This document shows positions 25,135 to 33,122 of a stretch of DNA of 35,895 nucleotides, one piece after another. The notes beneath the pieces were generated by a model that was given only the letters and a program-made list of their open reading frames with translations, was not told the origin of the DNA and did no database searches. Numbering within the stretch: position 1 is the first letter of the stretch; each line of letters begins with the position of its first letter. A program made the translations under genes and the position numbers. The stretch spans positions 1 through 35,895 of the forward strand of contig CACIDF010000007.1 in the NCBI GenBank assembly GCA_902585365.1, given 5' to 3'. Origin of the DNA: an uncultured Pelagibacteraceae bacterium. GTDB lineage: Bacteria > Pseudomonadota > Alphaproteobacteria > Pelagibacterales > Pelagibacteraceae.

Positions 25135-27285
25135 TTATTTACCAATAACAATAAGAGTAAGGTCGTCACTAAGATTTTTGTTATTTGCGTTAGCAGCAAT
25201 TTCTTTAGCGATAAGATTTAATTCATCATCAGGGTTTTTATTAAAGTTTCTGTTAATAACTTCTTTGGACCCTTCAATGCCAATCTCTTTATTATTTTTA
25301 TCTAAACTTTCAGATAAACCATCAGTGAAAGCGTAAAATCTGTGTCCATTTAATTTAGATTTATTAACAAAGTAATTAGATTTTGTAGCTTGTTTAATAA
25401 CTCCTAAAGGAGGAGATTTACTCTCAAATTCCTCAAAATTACCTTTGTTATCTCTTATAATAGCTGGTTGATGGCCTGCATTAACCCAAGAAATTTCATC
25501 AGTAATAATATTATAATTTCCAATAATTGAAGTAACAAACATTCCACCAGTTTTAGTTAAATGTAAGTCATTATTCATATGGAACGCCATTTCGTCTACA
25601 TCAACCTTATCACGAGACATTATCTCAAACAGAGTTGAGGCTTTAGCCATAACCATGCCAGCATGAATTCCTTTTCCAGCCACATCTGCAATGATGAAAT
25701 AAACGCTTTCGTTGTGAGGGTAAAAGCTAAAGAAATCTCCAGAGACCTCTCTTGCCGCAAGATTAATACCATGTACAGGGTAATTTTCTAAATTTCTTTT
25801 AGGTAAAAAATTTTCTTGAACTTTTACTGCAAGTTTAACCTCACCCGTTATTCTATCTCGCCATTTTTTTTTCTCAATTTCGCTTGTCTCTAATTTACTC
25901 ATTAATTTATTGTAATATAATCCAATGACACCTCCCGCTGTAAAAGGATCTTGAGGTCCCCTAATAGTCAAATCACCAGTTTCTGATTGTTTATCTAATA
26001 TAGAAATTAAATCATGCTCTACTGATGTTGCATTATGTTCTGCAATATTAAGACCTAATTCTTCTTGAATAGGGCTAACTCTCAATGGATAAAAAGAATT
26101 TAAAATCTTTAACAGTGTAAAAGACCCTAAAAAAGCAAATAAGCCTATGGCGATAACACCTATAAACTGAACTTTAATTTGTTCGAGTCTACTTAAATCA
26201 GTACCAAGAGTATCTAAATCACTAAAAAAACCAACTGCTAAAGTTCCCCAAACTCCTGCTGCAAGATGAACCGGGATTGCCCCTACAACATCATCGATTT
26301 CATATTTGTTTAATAATTCATTTACAAATATAGCTACCACAGCACCAATAATTCCGACAAATATTGAAAGAACTGATGTCATTGAATTACATCCTGCGGT
26401 GATTGCAACTAATCCAGCTAAAGGACCAAGGATGACATAATATGGATCTGGTTTTTTAAATAATAAAAAAGATATTCCTAAACCTGTAAGCAAACCAAAA
26501 GAAGCTGATAAAAAAGTATTGATCAAAATAAGTGGAACAGCTTCATCCATTGCGCCATTACTTCCGCCATTAAACCCAAACCATCCAAACCAAAGAATTA
26601 AAGTACCAAGAACTGCCAAAGGAAAACTAGATCCCGTAAATTTACCTTTATTTGCTTTTGAGTATTTACCAATTCTAGGACCTAATATTAAAACTGCAGA
26701 AAGTGCGATCCACCCTCCAACTGAGTGAACAATTGTACTCCCTGCAAAGTCTACGAATCCTATAGTGCTCAACCAACCTGTGGTATTTATTTGACCAGTG
26801 ATGTCTAATAGTTGTCTCTCTACGTCCATATTATTTAAATAACTTGATGACCAAGTCCAATGACCAACAATTGGATAAATTATTCCTGTCGCTAAAATAG
26901 TTATAATTATGTAACCATTAAATTTCATACGCTCTGCAACAGCGCCAGAAATAATTGTTGCAGCTGTAGCAACAAACATTGCTTGAAATACAAAGTATGT
27001 CATGTATTCGGCCACTTCTGTTTTAAAGAAAAACAAGTCTGTACCAAAAAGACCGTTAAAACTTTTGCCAAACATTAATCCGAAACCAAATATCCAGAAA
27101 ATTACTACGGATACCCCAAAATCAGCTGCATTTTTTAAGGCAACATTTATACTATTTTTATAACGGGATAGGCCAGTTTCCATACACATGAAACCAGCTT
27201 GCATAATAAAAACTAGTATAGCGCAGTTTATTACCCAAAGTGTATCTACAAACGATTTTACAGACTCCAAATTAATAATCTCCAT
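25135..27285 (-). CDS. Ammonium transporter fused to a PP2C (SpoIIE-type) serine phosphatase
   Basis: This 716-residue protein has two complete domains. Residues 1-405 are an Amt/MEP channel with about eleven membrane helices; it keeps Asp179 and His187 (VDFAGSTIVH) and His340 (GAIPVHLAAG), the twin-histidine pore, so ammonium conduction should be intact. Residues about 405-495 are a linker that includes a helical segment (WRDRITGEVKLAVKVQENFLP) typical of the start of RsbU-type phosphatases. Residues 505-716 are PP2C with Asp517 (VSGDFF), Asp534 (IADVAGKG), Asp655 (FTDGLS) and Asp707/708 (SDDLTLIV), all metal ligands. The architecture suggests an ammonium-gated phosphatase acting on STAS proteins. 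It lies 15 bp after a glycosyltransferase gene. Confidence 0.93.
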   Translation of the reverse strand: MEIINLESVKSFVDTLWVINCAILVFIMQAGFMCMETGLSRYKNSINVALKNAADFGVSVVIFWIFGFGLMFGKSFNGLFGTDLFFFKTEVAEYMTYFVFQAMFVATAATIISGAVAERMKFNGYIIITILATGIIYPIVGHWTWSSSYLNNMDVERQLLDITGQINTTGWLSTIGFVDFAGSTIVHSVGGWIALSAVLILGPRIGKYSKANKGKFTGSSFPLAVLGTLILWFGWFGFNGGSNGAMDEAVPLILINTFLSASFGLLTGLGISFLLFKKPDPYYVILGPLAGLVAITAGCNSMTSVLSIFVGIIGAVVAIFVNELLNKYEIDDVVGAIPVHLAAGVWGTLAVGFFSDLDTLGTDLSRLEQIKVQFIGVIAIGLFAFLGSFTLLKILNSFYPLRVSPIQEELGLNIAEHNATSVEHDLISILDKQSETGDLTIRGPQDPFTAGGVIGLYYNKLMSKLETSEIEKKKWRDRITGEVKLAVKVQENFLPKRNLENYPVHGINLAAREVSGDFFSFYPHNESVYFIIADVAGKGIHAGMVMAKASTLFEIMSRDKVDVDEMAFHMNNDLHLTKTGGMFVTSIIGNYNIITDEISWVNAGHQPAIIRDNKGNFEEFESKSPPLGVIKQATKSNYFVNKSKLNGHRFYAFTDGLSESLDKNNKEIGIEGSKEVINRNFNKNPDDELNLIAKEIAANANNKNLSDDLTLIVIGK

Positions 27286-27300
27286 TTTAAAATTTTAGTA

Positions 27301-28170
27301 TTATTTAATAACTTTTACATCAAAAATATTCTGACTTGAGTTTTTATAATTTTCTAAACTTTCTCTTTTAGAGATCAAAAAAACTAATAAAACGAATATA
27401 ATTATAAGTAATAGTGGTATTAAAGTAATAACTGAAATTTTTTCATAAATTAAAAAAAGATATACAAAAAAAAATAATGTAGATCTAATTAAAACATTAA
27501 ATTTAAACACAGCTATTATAGCCAAAGAATGCACAATAAGGTTTTTAAAACTCATTTTAGACGGTCCAAAGTATCTAGTACCTCTTTCTGAAGGTACCCC
27601 TATTTTTATTTTTGCAATTTTTGACAAAGCTCCTGAAAAACTACTCCATGTGGCCTTTTCATTGGTCATGCTTTTTACTATTTCTTTTGGAAGACACGTG
27701 AAATTCCCAAATCTTATAGATCTCCCTGTAAATGTGAATGTAGTTAATTTGTGTAAAAAGTAACAAAATTTAAAAAAAAACCCTTCTGATCTTTTAACTC
27801 TTTCACAAACTATTGGTAAATCAGACTTTGGTTCAATTTTTTTTATTAAATCTTTTATTTCCTCAGGTCTATCTTCACCATCTGAGTCCATGGGTATAAC
27901 GTAATCAAAATTATCATTTTCAAGTATAAACTTTAAACCGGTTGCAATAGATCTAGCATGTCCAACATTTTCTTTTAAATTTATAATTTTAATAGAGTTT
28001 ATTTTTGAGTAATTCGGAAAGTTATCAGGTGCTTTTTCATTTGAACCATCATTTATAACTACAATAGATATAATATGATCTATATCTCTAATTTGATAAT
28101 CAATATTTTCAATAAGCTTTTGCAAAGATTGCCAATCGTCATAAAGAGGTATTAATACTTTAATTTTCAT
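27301..28170 (-). CDS. Family-2 glycosyltransferase with C-terminal membrane anchor
   Basis: This 289-residue protein has a GT-A fold: N-terminal KVLIPLYDDWQSLQKLIENI, VINDGS, and the metal-binding DSDGEDRPE near residues 97-105. The C-terminus has two hydrophobic helices (about 205-260) and a Lys/Asp-rich tail. This plan resembles undecaprenyl- or dolichyl-phosphate sugar transferases (GtrB/ArnC/DPM1), which make the lipid-linked donor used by GT39-type enzymes such as the one encoded two genes upstream. It overlaps the small membrane peptide gene by 4 bp. The sugar is unknown. Neighbouring Amt-PP2C is co-directional, 15 bp downstream. Confidence 0.83.
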   Translation of the reverse strand: MKIKVLIPLYDDWQSLQKLIENIDYQIRDIDHIISIVVINDGSNEKAPDNFPNYSKINSIKIINLKENVGHARSIATGLKFILENDNFDYVIPMDSDGEDRPEEIKDLIKKIEPKSDLPIVCERVKRSEGFFFKFCYFLHKLTTFTFTGRSIRFGNFTCLPKEIVKSMTNEKATWSSFSGALSKIAKIKIGVPSERGTRYFGPSKMSFKNLIVHSLAIIAVFKFNVLIRSTLFFFVYLFLIYEKISVITLIPLLLIIIFVLLVFLISKRESLENYKNSSQNIFDVKVIK

Positions 28171-28295
28171 ATTGAATTAATTGAACTTAAAAATCTTATT
28201 AGAGATGCAAATATTCCGTGCCCTGAAAATTCAATAACAGCAATTATAAATATTATTAATATTAATTTTTTATTTTTTTCTAAAAATTCATTCAT
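28167..28295 (-). CDS. 42-residue single-pass membrane peptide between two glycosyltransferase genes
   Basis: An ATG at 28295 opens a 42-codon frame. It starts within the stop of the upstream GT39-like gene (ATGA) and its own stop TGA overlaps the ATG of the downstream GT2 gene (ATGA), so both junctions are 4-bp translational couplings. The peptide begins MNEFLEKNKKLILIIFIIAV, giving a Lys-rich cytoplasmic end, one hydrophobic helix and a short polar tail. No family is recognised. Double coupling is strong evidence for a real gene, perhaps an accessory subunit of the glycosylation pair. Confidence 0.72.
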   Translation of the reverse strand: MNEFLEKNKKLILIIFIIAVIEFSGHGIFASLIRFLSSINSI

Positions 28296-29614
28296 TTATT
28301 ACCTAGGCATATACTATCAATACAAATATAAACATTATAAGTGTCTAGCTTATTTTGATCAACCTGGCCATCCCAAACTGGTCTGGTTTTTAAATGATAG
28401 GATAAATTTCCTGCATTCCACTCGTTGCCTAAAACAACGTTTATTGGTTTCTTAAATTCTTCATTCCATCTTAATTGAACTTTATCTGCAATTTCTTTCC
28501 CAGGATAATCAGTTCTTTTATCATTTTCGGAAATTGAAATGTATGCGTAGGTAATGGGAGATAAAAGAAACAAAATTAAAAATGAAATCATAAAACTTTT
28601 ATAATTTTGTTTTACAATGTATTTTTGGAAAACGTAAACCAATAAAGTTCCAAAAAACAAGTAAAAAGGTGTCATCCACATTGTTCGTATTTTTGAACCC
28701 ATTATCATAGATGTAAAAAGAATTAAAAAAATTGGTAAAAGATTTATTGCTAATAAAAATAAAAGTTTTCTATCTTTTAAATTATAACTAATTTTAATTT
28801 TTTTTATGAGAAAATATAACATAACAAAAAATGGAGTTAATATTCCAATTTGTTTAAATATAAATATTACTGGATAAATAAGATGATTTAAAAAAGTTGA
28901 GCTGTCTGCACTTGATCTCGCTAGTCCATAAGTTATTGTAATAAAATCATTATTAAATAACCAGATAATATGTGGGATTAATAAAACTAAAAAAACTTCA
29001 ACTGAAATTAAATAATTAAAATGAAATTTTCTATCTTTCTTAAAAAATATTAAATAAATAAAAAGTATATCAATTGCTATTAGTAAATAAATAAATAGAT
29101 ATTTAGATAAAAACCCAACAACAGCAAATACTCCAACAATAACACAATCTTTTAATTTAGGTATTTTTTGATTAAAGATTCTCCATGAATAATAAACTGT
29201 TAAAACCCAAAAAGGAATTTGGCAAACGTTCACGTTAAATTCGGGGGTCGTGAAATTGTAGAAATAAATACCCTCTAATAATAAAACAGATATAAGTGCT
29301 AAAATTTCATTATTTAAGATTTCTTTACTGAATTGAAAAATTACAAAAAATGAAAAAATAATAAAAATCTGACTAAGTAAGTAATATGCCCAATCATTAG
29401 AGCCGAAAATATTATAAAAAATTTCTACCATTAATGCGCTCATTGGAGGATGTTTATTAAAACCCCAATCTAAATTACTACCCCAAGCTAAAGCTTCAAT
29501 TGTATCAAGCGGAAGATTATTATTTGTTAAAGATGGAATCAAAGTCCATAAAATTAAATGGATTGTCAAAAATATATAAAAATAAATTTTTATTTGCTTT
29601 TTATAAATCACCAT
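28292..29614 (-). CDS. GT39/ArnT-like polytopic glycosyltransferase
   Basis: This 440-residue membrane protein has about ten to twelve hydrophobic helices. Its N-terminal loop has the GT39/PMT_2 pattern: LPLDTIEALAWG (acidic pair) followed by DWGFNKHPPMSALMVE. These enzymes move sugars from a lipid-phosphate carrier to lipid A or proteins on the periplasmic side. A soluble C-terminal portion of about 80 residues holds three cysteines near the end (YICIDSICLGNK). With the small peptide and the GT2 gene downstream it forms a translationally coupled cassette. Pilin or lipopolysaccharide are possible acceptors but nothing shows which. Confidence 0.8.
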   Translation of the reverse strand: MVIYKKQIKIYFYIFLTIHLILWTLIPSLTNNNLPLDTIEALAWGSNLDWGFNKHPPMSALMVEIFYNIFGSNDWAYYLLSQIFIIFSFFVIFQFSKEILNNEILALISVLLLEGIYFYNFTTPEFNVNVCQIPFWVLTVYYSWRIFNQKIPKLKDCVIVGVFAVVGFLSKYLFIYLLIAIDILFIYLIFFKKDRKFHFNYLISVEVFLVLLIPHIIWLFNNDFITITYGLARSSADSSTFLNHLIYPVIFIFKQIGILTPFFVMLYFLIKKIKISYNLKDRKLLFLLAINLLPIFLILFTSMIMGSKIRTMWMTPFYLFFGTLLVYVFQKYIVKQNYKSFMISFLILFLLSPITYAYISISENDKRTDYPGKEIADKVQLRWNEEFKKPINVVLGNEWNAGNLSYHLKTRPVWDGQVDQNKLDTYNVYICIDSICLGNK

Positions 29615-29643
29615 TTATTTGAATTTATACAATTAAACCTTAC

Positions 29644-29671
29644 TTGACACTACCTATTTGCTGAATATACT
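29644..29671 (+). promoter_or_regulatory. Near-consensus promoter of dksA with GC-rich discriminator
   Basis: TTGACA (29644-29649, perfect), 16-bp spacer and TATACT (29666-29671, five of six). The following bases CCGAGCG (29672-29678) form a GC-rich discriminator, striking in such A+T-rich DNA. GC-rich discriminators are the mark of promoters repressed by ppGpp with DksA, so autoregulation is possible. Confidence 0.7.
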
Positions 29672-29692
29672 CCGAGCGTTTTAAAATAGATA

Positions 29693-30112
29693 ATGGTTAG
29701 AATTTCTAAAACTTACGTTCCAAAAGAATCAGAAAAGTATATGTGTGAAAAACACAAAGTGTTTTTCAAAAATAAACTATTAGCTTGGAAGAAGGATTTG
29801 GTTCGATCAAATAATGAAGCTTTATATAATAGTTCTATGGATGATAATAGTACCTCTGCAGATATTGTAGATCAAGCCAGCTCTTATACAGATAAAAATG
29901 TTGAGATGAGAGCAATCAATAGGCAAATAAAACTGATATCAAAAATAGACTCTGCTTTAAGAAAGATTAAAGATGGGACATATGGGTTTTGTGAAGAGAC
30001 TGGAGAACCTATCGGAATTAAAAGACTTATAGCCAGACCAGTTGCAACTTTATCAATTGCTGCTCAGGAAAAACACGAAAAAGAGGAAAAAGTTTACGCA
30101 GACGATATTTAA
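29693..30112 (+). CDS. dksA: DksA-type RNA-polymerase-binding transcription factor (cysteine-poor)
   Basis: The 139-residue protein has the long coiled coil of DksA (about 20-95), with acidic tip residues around the turn near DIVDQASSYTDKN, and the C-terminal globular part YGFCEETGEPIGIKRLIARPVATLSIAAQEKHE. Only one cysteine of the usual four-cysteine zinc finger is left, as is common in alphaproteobacterial DksA, so it should fold without zinc. DksA binds the secondary channel of RNA polymerase and with ppGpp mediates the stringent response. Its promoter is near consensus and its 3' end overlaps the GST gene on the other strand by 4 bp. Confidence 0.9.
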   Translation: MVRISKTYVPKESEKYMCEKHKVFFKNKLLAWKKDLVRSNNEALYNSSMDDNSTSADIVDQASSYTDKNVEMRAINRQIKLISKIDSALRKIKDGTYGFCEETGEPIGIKRLIARPVATLSIAAQEKHEKEEKVYADDI

Positions 30113-30729
30113 GGTTTTGGAATTTTTTCTCCTTTATTTAAATAATCGTACCCCTTTATAACAGCATCCCTTTCAGAAATTTCTAAATACCATCTACAAA
30201 GATTTTTGTAATTTTTAAGCCCTATATCATGCCAATCATGTCTTGCAATCCATGGGAAGGTTGCAATATCTGCAATTGTGTAATTTTCTCCTGCAAGGTA
30301 ATTGGAAACTGATAATCTTTCATCCAAATTTTTATAAATTGAAGTTGATATTTTAAAATATCTTTGTTCTCCAAATTCACTTTTGCCCGGATTATAATGA
30401 TGAAACTGATGATGTTGTCCAAGAATAGGTCCAACATATCCCATTTGAGCCATCAACCATTGTGTAATAATATTTTTATCATCAAAGTATTTTCCGCTCT
30501 TCTCAGCAAGATATATAAGGATAGCCCCAGATTCAAAAATTACCTCATTATTATCATGATCTTTAATGACGGGTATTTTGCTAAATGGACTAATATTTTT
30601 AAACTCAGGATTAAACTGATCGCCTTTATTTAAATCAATTGTATTTACATTATATTCGTAACCAATTTCCTCTAGCATAATCGATATCTTTTTGCCGTTG
30701 GGAGTATTGGCGGTGTATAACTCAATCAC
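30109..30729 (-). CDS. Glutathione S-transferase-family protein (YfcG/Nu-class-like)
   Basis: The 206-residue protein has a thioredoxin-like N-terminal domain (1-80: IELYTANTPNGKKISIMLEE, with the TPN motif in the active-site position and SPFSKIPVIKD, FESGAILIYL for glutathione binding) and a helical C-terminal domain (90-206, with NYTIADIATFPWI). The TPNG motif and lack of Cys there resemble YfcG/YghU, which have disulfide-reductase activity with glutathione. It overlaps the ferredoxin reductase by 8 bp and is the last gene in the proteorhodopsin-ferredoxin-reductase string. A redox repair role is an inference. Confidence 0.9.
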   Translation of the reverse strand: MIELYTANTPNGKKISIMLEEIGYEYNVNTIDLNKGDQFNPEFKNISPFSKIPVIKDHDNNEVIFESGAILIYLAEKSGKYFDDKNIITQWLMAQMGYVGPILGQHHQFHHYNPGKSEFGEQRYFKISTSIYKNLDERLSVSNYLAGENYTIADIATFPWIARHDWHDIGLKNYKNLCRWYLEISERDAVIKGYDYLNKGEKIPKP

Positions 30730-31740
30730 TTTTTACACCAAGCCTATTTTTTATTGTTTTAGAAGATGTAGTGAATTCAAATCTATATTTTTCATTTGGT
30801 CTTGCTAATTTAAAACAAGCTCTTGCAGCTAAAGCACCTTCATGAAAACCCGATAAAATAAGTTTTAATTTACCAGGGTAAGTACATATATCACCAACAG
30901 CGTAGATACCCTTTTGATTTGTTTCAAATTTTTCTGTATCAACTTCAATAGTTTTTTTATTAAGATTTAGTCCCCAGTTTGCGATTGGTCCAAGCTGCAT
31001 AATCAATCCAAAAAAGCCAAGCATATAATCTGTTTTAAATGTTTTAACTTCTTTGTTTTCGTGTGTAATTTCTACACTTTCTAAATTGCTTGATCCCCCT
31101 ATTCCACTTAATTGATACTTGGTGTATAAATTTATTTTGCCTGATTTTGCTAATTCATGGACTTTATCAACAGTAGCATTAGCGCCTCTAAACTCATCTC
31201 TTCTATGAATTAAGTTAACTTTTGAATTTTTTGAAAGTTCTACAGCCCAATCAAGTGCACTATCCCCACCTCCAAAAATAGTAACAGTTTTACCCTCAAA
31301 TATTTTTTTATCTTTAATAGAATAAAATATAGACTTATTTTCAAACTGCTCACACTCCTTTAAAGAAAATTTCCTTGGTTCGAAAGAGCCTACACCGCCA
31401 GCAATAATAACATTGGGAGTACTAAATTTTTTGTCATTACTGGTTTTAACTTCCCAATTATTGTTATCTTTTTTTACTTCATCAACTCGTTCATTTAAAT
31501 GAAATTTTATTTTGAAAGGCTTTAGTTGTTTAATTAAATTTTGTGTTAATTCTTCCCCGGTACATTCGGGTATAGCAGGAATATCATAAATAGGTTTATC
31601 TGGATAAAGCTCTATACACTGGCCACCAATTTTATCTAGGTTATCAACTATCTGACAATCCAGTCCAATTATTTTTAATTGATGAGCAGTAAATAATCCT
31701 GTTGGACCTGCTCCTATTATTAAAGCATCTGTTTTTATCA

Positions 31741-31741
<1 letters not shown>
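30722..31741 (-). CDS. Ferredoxin/flavodoxin-NADP+ reductase, thioredoxin-reductase-like
   Basis: The 339-residue flavoprotein has the FAD-binding IIGAGPTGLFTAHQL at residues 8-22, KIGGQCIELYPDKPIYDIPA following it, the NADPH-binding FGGGDSALDWA (about 156-166) and the C-terminal FAD motif YAVGDICTYPGKLKLI. The CxxC redox pair of true thioredoxin reductases is absent, which places it in the ferredoxin-NADP reductase 2 class found in many bacteria. It should transfer electrons between NADPH and the 2Fe-2S ferredoxin encoded upstream; the two genes overlap by one base (TAATG). It is part of the proteorhodopsin cluster common to SAR11. Confidence 0.92.
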
Positions 31742-32061
<320 letters not shown>

Positions 32062-32080
32062 TTAATATATATAGGTATAA

Positions 32081-32116
32081 AAAAAAATAGGGCAAGTATT
32101 TCTACTTGCCCTATTT
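32081..32116 (-). terminator. Strong hairpin terminator between proteorhodopsin and ferredoxin
   Basis: A 14-bp stem (left arm 32085-32098, right arm 32103-32116, core TAGGGCAAGTA / TACTTGCCCTA) with a TTTC loop is followed on the minus strand by a run of Ts (32087-32081). It lies 26 bp after the proteorhodopsin stop and about 20 bp before the ferredoxin start. Confidence 0.88.
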
Positions 32117-32141
32117 AAAATTTTAACTCAGTTGAAGATTA

Positions 32142-32906
32142 TTATGCTCTTCTTCCAGAGTTTGCAACTGCACAAGACCAGATAATAATACCAAAAGCGA
32201 TCTTATTAACGAAGTCTGCTAAGTTGTAAATTACGTTTAATGAGTTAGCGTCTACTCCACCTGTTAAGTATCCAAAGATATAACCTAGTGGGTAAATAGC
32301 CCAACCTACAGTAACGATCATTCTTAAAGCGCTGAATGCTGTTACTAATGATTTGTTACCAGATTTAGCAGCAACTTTACCTGCTTCACCAGAAAAGATT
32401 TCATATAAAATATAAATCCATCCAGCCATTCCGATTACAAAACCAAGAGTAGCGTTTATCATTCCTGCTTCTCCAAGATAACCACCAATTAACATTACTA
32501 AAGAACCGATTAAAATTCTCCAGAATATTCCTGTTGGTACTTTCTTAACTGCAGATAGAATTAAATAAAATTCTACTAACTGTAGTGGTACAGTAATTAA
32601 CCAATCGATGTATCTGTAAACAGTTGGAGTATCACCTGTTTCAACCCAAACCGCTCTCATGTACATATAATGGATAAATGCAATACCTGTTACTAATCCA
32701 GCTACGTTTACTGATTTTCTCCACTGAGCACCTACGTTTGCTTGCTCCATAAAGAAAAATGCTGTAGCTGCCAACATACCCATTGAAATTAGCCAAAACG
32801 AAATACCTACGAAATCATCTGTAGCTAAAAAGGCTGTTGCAGAGTTAGCTGCTGTAGTAGCTCCGAAAAGAACTAGCACTAAAGCTAACATTTTTATTGT
32901 TTTCAT
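32142..32906 (-). CDS. Proteorhodopsin, light-driven proton pump (blue-type)
   Basis: This 254-residue protein has a signal peptide (residues 1 to about 23) and seven membrane helices. Key residues, numbered here with the standard number in parentheses: His79 (75), Asp101 proton acceptor (97), Gln109 (105), Glu112 proton donor (108), and Lys235 for retinal (231). The segment DWLITVPLQLVEFYLIL carries Asp, Gln and Glu. Gln at 105 gives blue absorption near 490 nm, typical for open-ocean forms. All residues for proton pumping are present. The gene has a strong ribosome-binding site (AGAGGGAG at 32913-32920), rare in this window, and a strong terminator, so high expression is likely. Confidence 0.98.
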   Translation of the reverse strand: MKTIKMLALVLVLFGATTAANSATAFLATDDFVGISFWLISMGMLAATAFFFMEQANVGAQWRKSVNVAGLVTGIAFIHYMYMRAVWVETGDTPTVYRYIDWLITVPLQLVEFYLILSAVKKVPTGIFWRILIGSLVMLIGGYLGEAGMINATLGFVIGMAGWIYILYEIFSGEAGKVAAKSGNKSLVTAFSALRMIVTVGWAIYPLGYIFGYLTGGVDANSLNVIYNLADFVNKIAFGIIIWSCAVANSGRRA

Positions 32907-32912
32907 AAAAAA

Positions 32913-32920
32913 CTCCCTCT
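32913..32920 (-). promoter_or_regulatory. Strong ribosome-binding site of proteorhodopsin
   Basis: AGAGGGAG, six bases before the ATG at 32906, is the best Shine-Dalgarno match I noticed in the window, where most genes have weak sites or overlap the gene before. It supports the chosen start and points to high translation. Confidence 0.75.
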
Positions 32921-32935
32921 TTAGTTAGTTTTTTT

Positions 32936-32953
32936 TAGTTTAAATTTAAACTA
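32936..32953. promoter_or_regulatory. Perfect 18-bp palindrome in the proteorhodopsin leader
   Basis: TAGTTTAAATTTAAACTA is its own complement over 18 bp and lies 30-47 bp upstream of the proteorhodopsin ATG. It could be an operator for a dimeric regulator. As RNA it would fold poorly because there is no loop. A+T richness lowers its significance, but 18 perfect bases are still uncommon. Confidence 0.45.
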
Positions 32954-33122
32954 CGACTTTTTTTCAAAGCCAAAGTTGGGGTTTAAATATCAAATATAAA
33001 AGGGTATTAGAAGTATAAATTTGAAGCTATTTTTGTTGATTTTACTAGGTTTTTGAAATTTAATACAACTTATAGATACATAAAGCTAAGTTTTAACTAA
33101 TTATGAATCAATTTTAATATTA
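32954..33122. other. Divergent control region between proteorhodopsin and the propionyl-CoA synthetase gene
   Basis: With the two preceding sites, this completes the 216-bp gap. I see no ORF and no promoter close to consensus on either strand; a weak plus-strand candidate is TTGAAA near 33053 followed by ATACAT. Both genes must be transcribed from here, in opposite directions. Confidence 0.4.
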
